Of a stretch of DNA of 64,000 nucleotides, positions 28,629 to 37,968 are shown in pieces. A program made the translations under genes and the position numbers. The notes beneath the pieces were generated by a model, which was not told where the DNA came from, searched no databases, and saw only the letters and a program-made list of their open reading frames with translations. The DNA is from Maribacter arcticus (lineage in GTDB: Bacteria; Bacteroidota; Bacteroidia; Flavobacteriales; Flavobacteriaceae): the NCBI RefSeq assembly GCF_900167935.1, contig NZ_FUYL01000004.1:124001-188000 (forward strand). Direction: 5' to 3'. Positions within the stretch are counted from its first letter, which is position 1. Each line of letters begins with the position of its first letter.

Positions 28629-28704
28629 TTTCGAATCAATTAAAATTTAAGCGAATTTCAAATATCGGAATTTTTAAAACATTTGTCCAATTTTAATACG
28701 GCTA

Positions 28705-29676
28705 TTATTCAAAGGGAAACACAATTCCGACCTTATTACGCACAGTATCCATTATTTCAATTAAATCTCTACTATTTTGATGGCTCCATAAATCACTTTC
28801 TGTTTTCCCTGCATTTAAGCAATTATGTACTTCTTCAATTTCATATGTATAGCCTTTACCAACCTTACCAAGCTCAACGACACTAGAATCTCCATCGATT
28901 TCTAAAGTGTAGCCTGAAGTTTCATGCCACCTTGGATGCACAAAAATTGAACCTTTACTGCCTGCTATCTCTGCCTTCTTTTCTGAATTAGAATTTAGAC
29001 CACTATATAAAATGGCTTGTGCTTTTTCATAATTAAAAATCATGCTTATTTGCACCTCAACTCCTGTCTTATGAAAATTTGCAGATGCCTTAATATCTTT
29101 AGGCATACCTAACATTAAATAGGATAAAAATATTGGATAAATACCTATATCTAATAAAGAACCACCTGCAAGCTCAGGATTCAAAAGTCTACCATTTTCG
29201 TCGCGATCTAATGCGAAAAAAGCAAAATCTGCATGTAAATAACCGATATCACCAATAGTACCATTATCTACAAGTTCTTTTACCTTTTTAATGGTGGGAT
29301 TAAAACGCGTCCATAAGGCTTCCATAAAAAAAACTTTGTTTTCTTTAGCCACCTTAATCATCTCTTCTACCTCACCCTTATTGACTCCCGCTGGTTTTTC
29401 ACAAAGTACACTTTTACCCGCCTTCATTGCGGCAATACTTAATCTTGCATGAGTGGTATGTGGTGTAGCAATATAAATTACATCGACCATTTTACTGTTA
29501 AACAATTCTTCATAACTACCATAAGCATTTGGCGCTCCATACTCAGTAGCAAAAGATTGAGCTTTATCTAAATTTCTAGATGCCACTGCAGTTAATTCAC
29601 CACCACTTACCAAGGCTAAATCTTTTGAAAAACTATGCGCAATGTTACCTGCCCCTACTATACCCCACTTAATCAT
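28705..29676 (-). CDS. Gfo/Idh/MocA family NAD(P)-dependent oxidoreductase
   Basis: 323 residues. Rossmann fold at the N-terminus (KWGIVGAGNIAHSFSKDL), the EKP motif in VLCEKPAGVNKGEV, and the second domain with AGGSLLDIGIYPIFL, where D and Y/H-type residues usually bind the substrate. Closest in style to dihydrodiol-dehydrogenase/glucose-fructose oxidoreductase members. Sugar or cyclitol substrate unknown. No signal peptide. Confidence 0.9.
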   Translation of the reverse strand: MIKWGIVGAGNIAHSFSKDLALVSGGELTAVASRNLDKAQSFATEYGAPNAYGSYEELFNSKMVDVIYIATPHTTHARLSIAAMKAGKSVLCEKPAGVNKGEVEEMIKVAKENKVFFMEALWTRFNPTIKKVKELVDNGTIGDIGYLHADFAFFALDRDENGRLLNPELAGGSLLDIGIYPIFLSYLMLGMPKDIKASANFHKTGVEVQISMIFNYEKAQAILYSGLNSNSEKKAEIAGSKGSIFVHPRWHETSGYTLEIDGDSSVVELGKVGKGYTYEIEEVHNCLNAGKTESDLWSHQNSRDLIEIMDTVRNKVGIVFPFE

Positions 29677-29702
29677 ACTTTTTGTTTTTGTTGCATGAAC
29701 AC

Positions 29703-29710
29703 CAAAATTA
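29703..29710 (-). promoter_or_regulatory. -7 box (TAATTTTG) for the Gfo/Idh/MocA gene
   Basis: Exact TAnnTTTG on the minus strand, about 26 nt before the ATG at 29676. Confidence 0.5.
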
Positions 29711-29716
29711 ACTCCT

Positions 29717-29724
29717 TATCTTTA
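29717..29724 (+). promoter_or_regulatory. -7-like box (TATCTTTA) for the carboxylase gene
   Basis: One mismatch to TAnnTTTG, 24 nt before ATG 29749, 6 bp from the opposing minus-strand box. It favours the inner start of the carboxylase. Confidence 0.4.
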
Positions 29725-29748
29725 TCCGAAGAAAAGAAAATAGAAGGA

Positions 29749-31377
29749 ATGGATTTGAAATTCAATCAAAACGAAGATAGGAATAAGTTATTATTATCAG
29801 ACCTTAGACGCAAACTTACTGAGGTTCATTTGGGTGGTGGTAAAGCAAAAATTGCTAAGCAGCATGACCAAGAAAAAATGACAGCAAGAGAACGTATTGA
29901 TTATCTTTTAGATTCAAATTTGAACCGCATTGAAATAGGGGCATTTGTAGGTGAAGGCATGTATGAAGAGCATGGTGGATGCCCATCAGGAGGTGTTGTT
30001 ATAAAAATCGGCTACGTAAAAGGCAAACAATGTATTGTTGTAGCCAATGATGCAACTGTTAAAGCCGGAGCATGGTTTCCTATCACTGCAAAGAAAAATT
30101 TAAGAGCCCAAGAAATTGCTATTGAAAACAAATTACCGATAATCTATTTAGTAGATAGTGCAGGGGTTTATTTACCATTACAGGATGAGATTTTTCCAGA
30201 TAAAGAACATTTCGGAAGAATTTTCAGAAACAATGCAATTATGAGCAGTATGGGAATCACCCAGATATCTGCTGTAATGGGTAGTTGTGTCGCTGGTGGT
30301 GCCTATCTACCTATAATGAGTGATGAGGCCTTAATTGTTGATAAAACTGGAAGTATATTTTTAGCGGGAAGCTATTTGGTAAAGGCTGCTATTGGCGAGA
30401 GTATTGATAATGAAACCTTAGGTGGCGCAACCACGCATTGTGAAATAAGTGGTGTTACCGATTACAAAGCAAAAGATGATGCAGCCGCATTAGATACTAT
30501 TAAGAATATCATGGATAAGATTGGTGACTTCCCAAAGGCGGGATTTAATCGTAAAAAAACAATTAAGCCTAAGGAAAATCCGGATGATATTTATGGTATT
30601 CTACCAAGTTCTAGGTCAGAACAATACGATATGATGGAAATCATTAAACGATTAGTTGATGATTCTGATTTCGAAGAATATAAGGCAGGTTACGGACAAA
30701 CAATTCTTACGGGATATGCTCGTATAGATGGTTGGGCAGTAGGTATTGTAGCTAATCAAAGAAAAGTTGTAAAGACTGCGAAAGGTGAAATGCAGTTCGG
30801 TGGGGTAATCTATTCAGATTCTGCAGATAAGGCCACACGATTTATTGCGAATTGCAACCAAAAGAAAATTCCATTAGTGTTTTTACAAGATGTTACCGGC
30901 TTTATGGTAGGTAGCAAAAGTGAACATGGCGGCATTATTAAAGATGGTGCTAAAATGGTAAATGCAGTAAGTAATTCTGTAGTACCAAAATTCACTATTG
31001 TAATTGGCAATAGCTACGGCGCAGGTAATTATGCCATGTGTGGCAAGGCTTACGACCCAAGGCTTATTGTTGCGTGGCCAAGCGCAGAACTTGCAGTAAT
31101 GAGTGGTAATTCTGCCGCAAAAGTTCTATTACAGATTGAAAAAGCTTCCTTGAAAAAGAAAGGTGAAACAATTACAGAGAAAAAGGAAAAGGAAATGTTC
31201 GATAAGATAAAGCAACGATACGACAACCAAGTATCTCCCTATTATGCAGCTTCTCGCCTATGGACAGATGCCATTATAGATCCCAAAGATACCCGTAAAT
31301 GGATTTCAATGGGTATAGAGGCCGCTGACCATGCGCCTATTGAAAAACAATTTAATATGGGAATTTTACAGGTTTAA
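29749..31377 (+). CDS. Acyl-CoA carboxylase subunit beta (carboxyltransferase)
   Basis: 542 residues from ATG 29749; in-frame Mets at 29695 and 29635 give unusual extensions that overlap the divergent gene. Motifs of the carboxyltransferase beta subunit of the methylcrotonyl/propionyl type: MTARERIDYLLD, EEHGGCPSGGVV, VDSAGVYLP, MGSCVAGGAYLP, DVTGFMVGSKSEHGG, GNSYGAGNYAMCG. Established: transfers carboxyl from biotin to acyl-CoA. The closest look is methylcrotonyl-CoA carboxylase (leucine degradation), but the alpha/biotin subunit is not in the window. Confidence 0.85.
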   Translation: MDLKFNQNEDRNKLLLSDLRRKLTEVHLGGGKAKIAKQHDQEKMTARERIDYLLDSNLNRIEIGAFVGEGMYEEHGGCPSGGVVIKIGYVKGKQCIVVANDATVKAGAWFPITAKKNLRAQEIAIENKLPIIYLVDSAGVYLPLQDEIFPDKEHFGRIFRNNAIMSSMGITQISAVMGSCVAGGAYLPIMSDEALIVDKTGSIFLAGSYLVKAAIGESIDNETLGGATTHCEISGVTDYKAKDDAAALDTIKNIMDKIGDFPKAGFNRKKTIKPKENPDDIYGILPSSRSEQYDMMEIIKRLVDDSDFEEYKAGYGQTILTGYARIDGWAVGIVANQRKVVKTAKGEMQFGGVIYSDSADKATRFIANCNQKKIPLVFLQDVTGFMVGSKSEHGGIIKDGAKMVNAVSNSVVPKFTIVIGNSYGAGNYAMCGKAYDPRLIVAWPSAELAVMSGNSAAKVLLQIEKASLKKKGETITEKKEKEMFDKIKQRYDNQVSPYYAASRLWTDAIIDPKDTRKWISMGIEAADHAPIEKQFNMGILQV

Positions 31378-31435
31378 GTTTACAAATCATTCCAATAGAT
31401 GTATCGCATTAAAGAACTTTACGTGAAAAATTTAG

Positions 31436-31481
31436 AAGTAGTTGTATATATTTTTTCTTAAACATATAACTACTTTTTTTT
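31436..31481 (+). terminator. Terminator after the carboxylase gene
   Basis: AAGTAGTT/AACTACTT arms with an inner AT-rich stem, followed by eight T. Confidence 0.55.
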
Positions 31482-31499
31482 AATACATAAAAAGACAAC

Positions 31500-33227
31500 C
31501 TATCTATTACTAAAGTTACTTCTTGCTACAATAGACAACAATTCTCTATTGACATTTTTCTCAGACATTTCTGTTACTTCTATTACTTCTTTCTGAGAAG
31601 GTTTTCCGTAATTATAATAAATAGTAGTTTTTAGATACGTAGGGTCATAACCTTTATTACCTAAGTATTTTAGATTAATTTTCCATACCCCTTCTTGCGT
31701 TTCATCAATTAAAAATTGTTTACTTGAATAACCTTTTATCTTTTCATCATAAATTCTTTTAGGTTCATTTTCAAGGGTATGACTCCAAACAAAATAGCGG
31801 CTTTCTGGATTAACAAATTGTAGGTCAAATTCTGCCTCACTATTATTCCATTCAAAAAGAACTCGAATTCCCCCAACATCTCCATCAACTCTGTCACTTT
31901 CAGAAATAGCTAATTGATCAGGTCTTAATGCCATCAAATTTATGGTTTCAGTTTCCATAATGGCATCTATACCATCCTCTATAGCTGCAATTGAATCCAT
32001 TTTTCTAAAACTCTTATACCTCGCATAAATACCTAAGCCTTTCTTATACTGTTGATTTACAACATACATATTGGCTAAATCTCGATAAGATTGAGCATAT
32101 CTAGGTCTTTTTATGAAAATTTTCTTGTATAGAGAAAGGACTTCTTCAATCCTTTTTTGATCTTCCAAAAGGTATGCAAGTCCCTTTAGGGCATCAGGAT
32201 TATCTTCAAATTCATCTTTAAATTCAGATTCAATTTTAAAAGTAAAAGGATTATTCGCTCTCTTTTCATAAAAGTGTTTCAACGAGGCCAGAAAAAAATA
32301 TGGAGAACTACCATAAATTATTTTCTGTTTTTGAAATACATTATATGCAGCCTCATCTGAGTCGGCTTTCTCCATGTTAATAATATAAATAGGCGCCGCT
32401 CGTACTAATACACTTGTGGCCATTGATTTGTCAAATTTATTATTTCGAAGTTTTGCTTGGTCATAAGGTTTATTTGACCCTTCTTCTCTTTTAATAAATT
32501 TACCCTTAGTATTTATGATTATAACACCGCCACTTGCAATATTACCATATCTAATAGCTCCTTTAAGACCAAGAATAATAGCGATTCTATCAATACTGTT
32601 TAAATCTAGAAAATCTGGGGAAGATGTGAAAATTATCCCATCCACTTCAAAAATTGGTGGTTTCGGATTCTCTAATGAACCTCCCCCTCGAAGTAAAACG
32701 GTATTACCTTCTCCTCGTCTTAAACCGGGAAGAATTCCAATTAAAGCATCAACAAGATAAACTGCTCCTCCATTTAAACTAGCACCATCTACAAAGTTCA
32801 TTTCATAACCAGCATTTTCTGCATCAATAAAACCATATGCAGTTTGTATAATACTTTTCTTTGTAGCATAGTCAATTGCCATAGCTTCTTGACCTTTCTT
32901 TTTTCTTTGCTCTACAGTTACCTCATCTAGCTCTTGTACCATGGGTAACATATCAATATTCAGCACTTTAGTTACATCTTCCACAATTATCTCAACCGTT
33001 TTCATCCCTACATAACTAAAAACCAAAATATCACGTGGACTAGCATTTATTTGATATTTTCCACTATTATCGGTTTGTATACCCGAAGATGAACCTTTTA
33101 GCGAAATATTGACATTAGGTAATGGTGCGTCGTATGAAGTAACTACACCCTTTATACTATTTGAATTCTCTTGAGATAAGCAAATTAAACTGCTGAAAAG
33201 TAATAAGTAAGCTAAAATGGACTTCAT
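31500..33227 (-). CDS. Exported barrel-less TonB-plug protein with TPR-like and DUF2135-like C-terminus
   Basis: 575 residues. Signal peptide (LLLFSSLICLSQ). CarboxypepD_reg-like domain at about 24-105 (IKGVVTSYDAPLPNVNISLKG). Plug-like domain at about 150-245 (VLLRGGGSLENPKPPIFEVDG, IRYGNIASGGVIIINTKGK). After the plug no barrel follows: a helical TPR-like region (about 320-425, LYKKIFIKRPRYAQSYRDLANMY) leads to a C-terminal beta module (about 450-560, FEWNNSEAEFDLQFVNPESRY). The same end module closes the protein at 34228-36444. A normal TonB-dependent receptor would need some 500 more residues. Probably a periplasmic or outer-membrane-associated scaffold; function unknown. Confidence 0.75.
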   Translation of the reverse strand: MKSILAYLLLFSSLICLSQENSNSIKGVVTSYDAPLPNVNISLKGSSSGIQTDNSGKYQINASPRDILVFSYVGMKTVEIIVEDVTKVLNIDMLPMVQELDEVTVEQRKKKGQEAMAIDYATKKSIIQTAYGFIDAENAGYEMNFVDGASLNGGAVYLVDALIGILPGLRRGEGNTVLLRGGGSLENPKPPIFEVDGIIFTSSPDFLDLNSIDRIAIILGLKGAIRYGNIASGGVIIINTKGKFIKREEGSNKPYDQAKLRNNKFDKSMATSVLVRAAPIYIINMEKADSDEAAYNVFQKQKIIYGSSPYFFLASLKHFYEKRANNPFTFKIESEFKDEFEDNPDALKGLAYLLEDQKRIEEVLSLYKKIFIKRPRYAQSYRDLANMYVVNQQYKKGLGIYARYKSFRKMDSIAAIEDGIDAIMETETINLMALRPDQLAISESDRVDGDVGGIRVLFEWNNSEAEFDLQFVNPESRYFVWSHTLENEPKRIYDEKIKGYSSKQFLIDETQEGVWKINLKYLGNKGYDPTYLKTTIYYNYGKPSQKEVIEVTEMSEKNVNRELLSIVARSNFSNR

Positions 33228-33233
33228 AGATTG

Positions 33234-33259
33234 TTTTTGTAATAAATATATTACAAAAA
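33234..33259. repeat. Perfect inverted repeat before the plug-TPR gene
   Basis: TTTTTGTAATA / TATTACAAAAA, 11-bp arms with a 4-nt centre, ending 6 nt upstream of the start codon on the minus strand. A near -7 box TATATTTA lies within it, so it may be an operator or a 5' leader hairpin. Confidence 0.6.
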
Positions 33260-33441
33260 ATCACGAAAGCACCACTACATCTTATAAGAAATAAAGAAGT
33301 TAAGAATAAAAATCGCTTCGAAAATTATTTTGAAAGAATGTGTTTTCCCTTAATTTCAATTTTAAAAAGTTCTTGGTTTACATAATTCTAATACCTAACA
33401 TTAATTAAACTTGTTTTTTAAAAGTAATAGGTGTAATAATA

Positions 33442-34170
33442 TTAATAGGTAAATGTGAATTTTTCAATTAAGTCCCAAGATCCTTTTTTTGGTTGGTAGA
33501 ATTGAATATTATTGTCTTTAATAATTCCAATTGTTCCTATACCAAAAGGTACAATCCCTTCATTTTTTGGAACGGTAAAGTCTAAATCTGGTTGTATATC
33601 CCAATGACCGTTTTTTAATTGATAAAATTGAATCTTATTACCATTAATAAAACCAACTGTGCCAGTGCCAGCCGAAATAATCCCATCATTTTTATGAACC
33701 GTAAGGTTTGAATCTTGAATAATTTTCCAAATGTTATTTTTTGATTGATAAAATTGAATCTTGTTACCATTAATAACACCAATTATTCCTATACCTGCCG
33801 AAAAAATCCCCTCGTTATTTGGAATTGAAAAATCTAAATCAGGTAATAATTTCCAACTCCCTTCATTTAATTTATAAAATCTAATCTTATTTCTATTGAT
33901 AACCCCAATTGTTCCTCTTTCTGTAGAAATGATTCCATTGTTTGAGGGAATTTTAAAATTTGAAATTTGGCCAATTCTCCAATTACCGTTACTGTATATA
34001 TAAAACTTAATTATTTTACCTTCTATTACTCCTAAAACATCTGAACCAACAATTATATAATTTTTTACAGCATTTTTATTTTCTTGATTCTGAAGACTTA
34101 CATCTATACTTTTCCAATCATTACAGCTCAAGACAACTAATATCAACACTGAAAATGTTAGGTTTTTCAT
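33442..34170 (-). CDS. Lipoprotein of five 42-residue repeats, predicted beta-propeller
   Basis: 242 residues. Lipoprotein signal with Cys16 (VVLSC). Tryptophans at residues 64, 106, 148, 190 and 232 recur at an exact 42-residue step. Each unit follows the pattern W-x-I/L ... F-x-I/V-P/H-x-N-x-G-I-I/F-S ... G-T/I-I/V-G-F/V-I-N/K-x-N-K-I-Q-F-Y-Q. An earlier diverged unit begins near Trp19, so five blades are possible. No family recognised; period and blade count recall tachylectin-2-like five-bladed propellers (about 47 per blade), suggesting ligand binding. Lies between the two plug-TPR genes on the same strand. Confidence 0.7.
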   Translation of the reverse strand: MKNLTFSVLILVVLSCNDWKSIDVSLQNQENKNAVKNYIIVGSDVLGVIEGKIIKFYIYSNGNWRIGQISNFKIPSNNGIISTERGTIGVINRNKIRFYKLNEGSWKLLPDLDFSIPNNEGIFSAGIGIIGVINGNKIQFYQSKNNIWKIIQDSNLTVHKNDGIISAGTGTVGFINGNKIQFYQLKNGHWDIQPDLDFTVPKNEGIVPFGIGTIGIIKDNNIQFYQPKKGSWDLIEKFTFTY

Positions 34171-34227
34171 GATTAGAATCTTTACTTTGATAAATTTATG
34201 GTGCTGGGCATTTTTTATTCAAACCTA

Positions 34228-36444
34228 CTAATCTACATTTATGTTTATCAGGTTCTTCTTTTCATTAAATTTAGTGAAATGGACAAAAACCTGTTCTTTA
34301 CTTTGTAACGAACTTCCATAATCTTTATAAATGGTAGTTTTTAAGACCAAAGGGAGGGTGTTATTTGATTTGAAATCTTGGAGTGATAAAGCATTAACTA
34401 TCCATTTTCCATTAACGTTATCTCCACTAAACTCAAACTCCTCTAAACTATATTCGTTTTCAATTTCATCTTTTATTCGTTCTTTATTATCGTCATTGGT
34501 ATGCTTCCAATTATAATATCGATTTTGAGGGTTTACAAATTGCAGCTCAAATTCAGCACCAGGATGGTTCCATTCAAAAACTAACCGTACTTTATACGTT
34601 ACGTTATTCTGGTATTTAGTCGCTATATCCATTCCATGCAAATTATCTTTACTTGTGAAAACTAGATTTCTGACCTCCCTATTCAGCGTTTTGTAAATTC
34701 CAGAAGTGTTTATCCCATAGTTAGAATTCCCATTCAAAAGCTCTAAAAGGGCAGTCAATGATTCTTTAGGTTTATTTTGGTTTTTAAGTAATAAGGCTTG
34801 GTTTAAATGAGTATTCACAACTTTAGGATTTATGCTTATTATCTCATTGTTTATTATTGATGCCAAATTATAATCTTCAATACTTGTATACGCTAAGGAC
34901 AAGAGCTTCAAAACATCAATGTTTTTAGGATCACTCTCCCATAAATTAGAAATTACACATGACGCCATATTTTTATCCTTACTCTTGAAATAGGAAAAAG
35001 CATCCAAATAAAGCATGTTATTTTCAGGATTAATATCTTTTAACGTTTGATAAACTTCATATGCATCTTCCAAACTTTTACTTTTTTCAAAAGCTTTTAA
35101 ATATGAAGAAACCGGACCTGTCAATTCGGTGTTTTCATCATATATATTGTTCTTTAAACGAGCCTTATCAACTCTGATACTTTTTTGCGAACTTGTTGCA
35201 CCCCCAGTCTTCGTGGTTATCAAAATAACCCCATTAGCACCTGCACTTCCCCATTGATTTGTAGCCGCCAATCCTTTTAAGACCGTTACTTTTTTAATAT
35301 TCCCTGGATCTATGAAATTAAAATTAGCGATATTTCGTTCATACATTACCGTACTTAAATCTAATTCACTACCACTTCTATTAATAGGGATCCCATCAAC
35401 AACCACTAAGGCATTAGCATTCATGTTGATTGAATTTCGCCCTCTAATCTCGGTCTGTGCAATTCCTCCCTCTACACCTGATGAATTTTTTGTTGAAACA
35501 TCTACCCCCGAGACTTTGTTTCTCACTACATCACCGGGAGTTGTTTCGATGGCAGTTATTTCATCTGTTTCTATTGTAGCAATTTCATACCCCAATTGAT
35601 CTTTAGTATACGTTGAATACCCATTATTAAGCCTTTCTTGCTGCTGTCTTTCTTCAACAACTGTTACCTCGTCTAGAGAAATGATATCGGATTCAAGGAA
35701 TACTTTCATATATGACAAAAACTCCACTGGAATCAGTTTTAATGTTCTATTATTTCGGTTGGTTATAAGCAAAGTGTCACCTACTTCGGCCAATACCGAG
35801 AAAATTCCATCAGCATCTGTTGTAAAGCTTTCTGACTTTCCCTTAACAGTTACTATAGTATTCGAAGATGGTTTATTATTAATAAAAACAGTTCCTTTTA
35901 ATTTACCTAGTTTATTCTGATCAACAGAGGTTGAATCATGTTTAACCGTATCGTTCAAAGTCGGCATTATATCTATGAGACGACTACTATTAAGTAAAGC
36001 CGCACGTTCTAAGAATTGAACATCCCTTTCGACACTATTATTTACAATAATACTTTTAGGAGGTAAAAGAATCATATCATTTTCAGTTAAACGTTTACCA
36101 TCCGTAAAAACAAAAACGTCCTTATATTTGATTTTTTCTTTTAAATCTGAAAATACCGTAGCCCCATCGTATTTTACATTTAATAATTCTAAACGAATGT
36201 CATCCCATCCTCCTTTCAAAACAGTAAAGCTTTTCTCCCTAACTTCAATATCAAACAATAACAGTTGTACCTCAATTTTTTTAGATTTATTAAAGTAGTT
36301 CTCCAAAACTGAAAAATCCTTTTTTAAATCACGATCTTCCATTGAGGAAGATTTATCCCAGCAGATAGTTACTTTGCTTACAATATCTTGTGACCAACTT
36401 GCTAAAGTAAATGAAAGAAGAGTAAAAAATATTAATGATTTCAT
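34228..36444 (-). CDS. Exported VWA - carboxypeptidase-regulatory - TonB-plug - TPR - DUF2135-like protein, no barrel
   Basis: 738 residues. Signal peptide (LLSFTLASWSQ). VWA-like domain at about 20-165 with an intact MIDAS: D30-K-S32-S-S34, T96 (DGATVF) and D115 (FVFTDGK). CarboxypepD_reg-like domain at about 185-265 (LKGTVFINNKPSSNTIVTVKG). SusC-type plug at about 295-415 (TEIRGRNSINMNANALVVVDG, then WGSAGANGVILITTKTG). The plug is followed not by a barrel but by TPR-like helices (about 430-600) and a beta module (about 630-730, FEWNHPGAEFELQFVNPQNRY). DUF2135-like by analogy with VIT/VWA proteins; not searched. Confidence 0.75.
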   Translation of the reverse strand: MKSLIFFTLLSFTLASWSQDIVSKVTICWDKSSSMEDRDLKKDFSVLENYFNKSKKIEVQLLLFDIEVREKSFTVLKGGWDDIRLELLNVKYDGATVFSDLKEKIKYKDVFVFTDGKRLTENDMILLPPKSIIVNNSVERDVQFLERAALLNSSRLIDIMPTLNDTVKHDSTSVDQNKLGKLKGTVFINNKPSSNTIVTVKGKSESFTTDADGIFSVLAEVGDTLLITNRNNRTLKLIPVEFLSYMKVFLESDIISLDEVTVVEERQQQERLNNGYSTYTKDQLGYEIATIETDEITAIETTPGDVVRNKVSGVDVSTKNSSGVEGGIAQTEIRGRNSINMNANALVVVDGIPINRSGSELDLSTVMYERNIANFNFIDPGNIKKVTVLKGLAATNQWGSAGANGVILITTKTGGATSSQKSIRVDKARLKNNIYDENTELTGPVSSYLKAFEKSKSLEDAYEVYQTLKDINPENNMLYLDAFSYFKSKDKNMASCVISNLWESDPKNIDVLKLLSLAYTSIEDYNLASIINNEIISINPKVVNTHLNQALLLKNQNKPKESLTALLELLNGNSNYGINTSGIYKTLNREVRNLVFTSKDNLHGMDIATKYQNNVTYKVRLVFEWNHPGAEFELQFVNPQNRYYNWKHTNDDNKERIKDEIENEYSLEEFEFSGDNVNGKWIVNALSLQDFKSNNTLPLVLKTTIYKDYGSSLQSKEQVFVHFTKFNEKKNLININVD

Positions 36445-36582
36445 AGCTATACAGTGTTTTTACTAAAAATATACAATAAATTCCTACAAAAAAATTCGAA
36501 TCTTAATGTTTTCAAAAAACCAATCTATACAAAAAATAGACTTTTAACGTATAGAACTTCGACTTAAAAGGATTCCTTTTAC

Positions 36583-37929
36583 TTAATTCCCCTGATGCCC
36601 TTTAACCCTTGGTATTAACAATAGTTCAGTTTGACGCCCATTTACATATCTAAAGCCATTTTCTCCATAAAAACCAGCCTCTTCGAGCATAATACGAATA
36701 TCTCTATTCCATTCAGGTACATTGACAGTGGTATTCAATTCAATAGCATAAACCGTATTCGGGTTTAAAGTATACTTCTCACCATCGTCACGCATAACGC
36801 CACCTTGAGAATCCCACATGCCAATGGTCGTACCCGCAGAATGCCCATACATACCTAATGGATGCGTATAAATTGATGGTTTAAAACCCGCAGCTTTAGC
36901 CTCAGTTAAGGACTTTGCCAAAATATCATTTCCGCTCTTGCCCTTTATCATATTGGACGTTAAAAAATCTTGCACGCTGTTACCGTCTTTAAGTCCGTTA
37001 ACCAAAAAATCAGGTGCTGAAGTTTCCTCAGGTTTTAAAACATAAGCTAGTTCTTGACAGTCTGTATTTAGACGTAAATAAGTGATTCCGAAATCGCAAT
37101 GCACTAAGTCACCAGGCAGAATTACCATGTCTTCTGGTTTATCAGCAAAGGAGTAGAATTTGCTAGCGTTAACATTTTCACTTCTCTGTACATCAACAGT
37201 GGGGTGAAACCAAGTATCTAACCCTAAATCGGTTACTTTTTGGCGCATCCACCATACAACATCTGATGTTCTAGTAACGCCAGGAGTAATTACTTTTTCA
37301 GAAAAAGCTTCTGCAATAATATCATGAGTAATATCTACTAGTTGGTCATAGATAACCATTTCACGTTCTGATCTAGTCTCAATCCATCGAACAGCAAGTT
37401 GCTGTGCAGATACTACTTTTGAGGTATACTTTTTCGGAAGATTCTCCATGAATTCCTCATAATCAGTTTTTACCAAGCCATCAGCAATATTGTGATCTTT
37501 AGAAAAATTAAGTCCAATTTTATTCGGATTTCTTTCAGATATCAATTGCATTAACCGCGTCCACTGATTCGGTTCTTTTTCTTTATCCCAAGCTGACACA
37601 ATATTTTTACCGACATTGTAACGAGCAACGGCAAGTTTCTCTATGGTGTTTTTTTCCTTATTTCTATAAAACAAAAGAATTGTTCGTCTTCTCGCATTTA
37701 GCCATGTAGCAGGTAACATTGTCTTAATAACAGGGTCTTCATTATACTCCCTTGAAATTACCACCCACATATCTAACCCAGATGTATCCATTAATTCTGG
37801 CAATAGGTTATTGAAACGGTCATCTAAAATTTCATCGATTACTATAGCACGTTCTTTTTCTGATAGAATTTGCTGCGCATGTGTTTTGCTAATAAATAGA
37901 AGGCATACTAAAAAGAATAGTTTTCTCAT
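36583..37929 (-). CDS. Exported M24 family metallopeptidase (Xaa-Pro aminopeptidase-like)
   Basis: 448 residues with a signal peptide (LFFLVCLLFISKTHAQ). Pita-bread fold C-terminal half with metal-site motifs: HCDFGITYLRLNTD (two Asp), HPLGMYGHSAGTTIG (His), YAIELNTTV (Glu) and IMLEEAGF (Glu). N-terminal creatinase-like domain. Family role: removes N-terminal residues before proline; here periplasmic or secreted. The gene lies 39 bp beyond the menE stop on the same strand and may be read from the menC-CPBP-menE transcript. Confidence 0.85.
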   Translation of the reverse strand: MRKLFFLVCLLFISKTHAQQILSEKERAIVIDEILDDRFNNLLPELMDTSGLDMWVVISREYNEDPVIKTMLPATWLNARRRTILLFYRNKEKNTIEKLAVARYNVGKNIVSAWDKEKEPNQWTRLMQLISERNPNKIGLNFSKDHNIADGLVKTDYEEFMENLPKKYTSKVVSAQQLAVRWIETRSEREMVIYDQLVDITHDIIAEAFSEKVITPGVTRTSDVVWWMRQKVTDLGLDTWFHPTVDVQRSENVNASKFYSFADKPEDMVILPGDLVHCDFGITYLRLNTDCQELAYVLKPEETSAPDFLVNGLKDGNSVQDFLTSNMIKGKSGNDILAKSLTEAKAAGFKPSIYTHPLGMYGHSAGTTIGMWDSQGGVMRDDGEKYTLNPNTVYAIELNTTVNVPEWNRDIRIMLEEAGFYGENGFRYVNGRQTELLLIPRVKGHQGN

Positions 37930-37968
37930 GTGGTTTTAGTTTTTTTAGGAGATTGAAAGTAATAGAAT

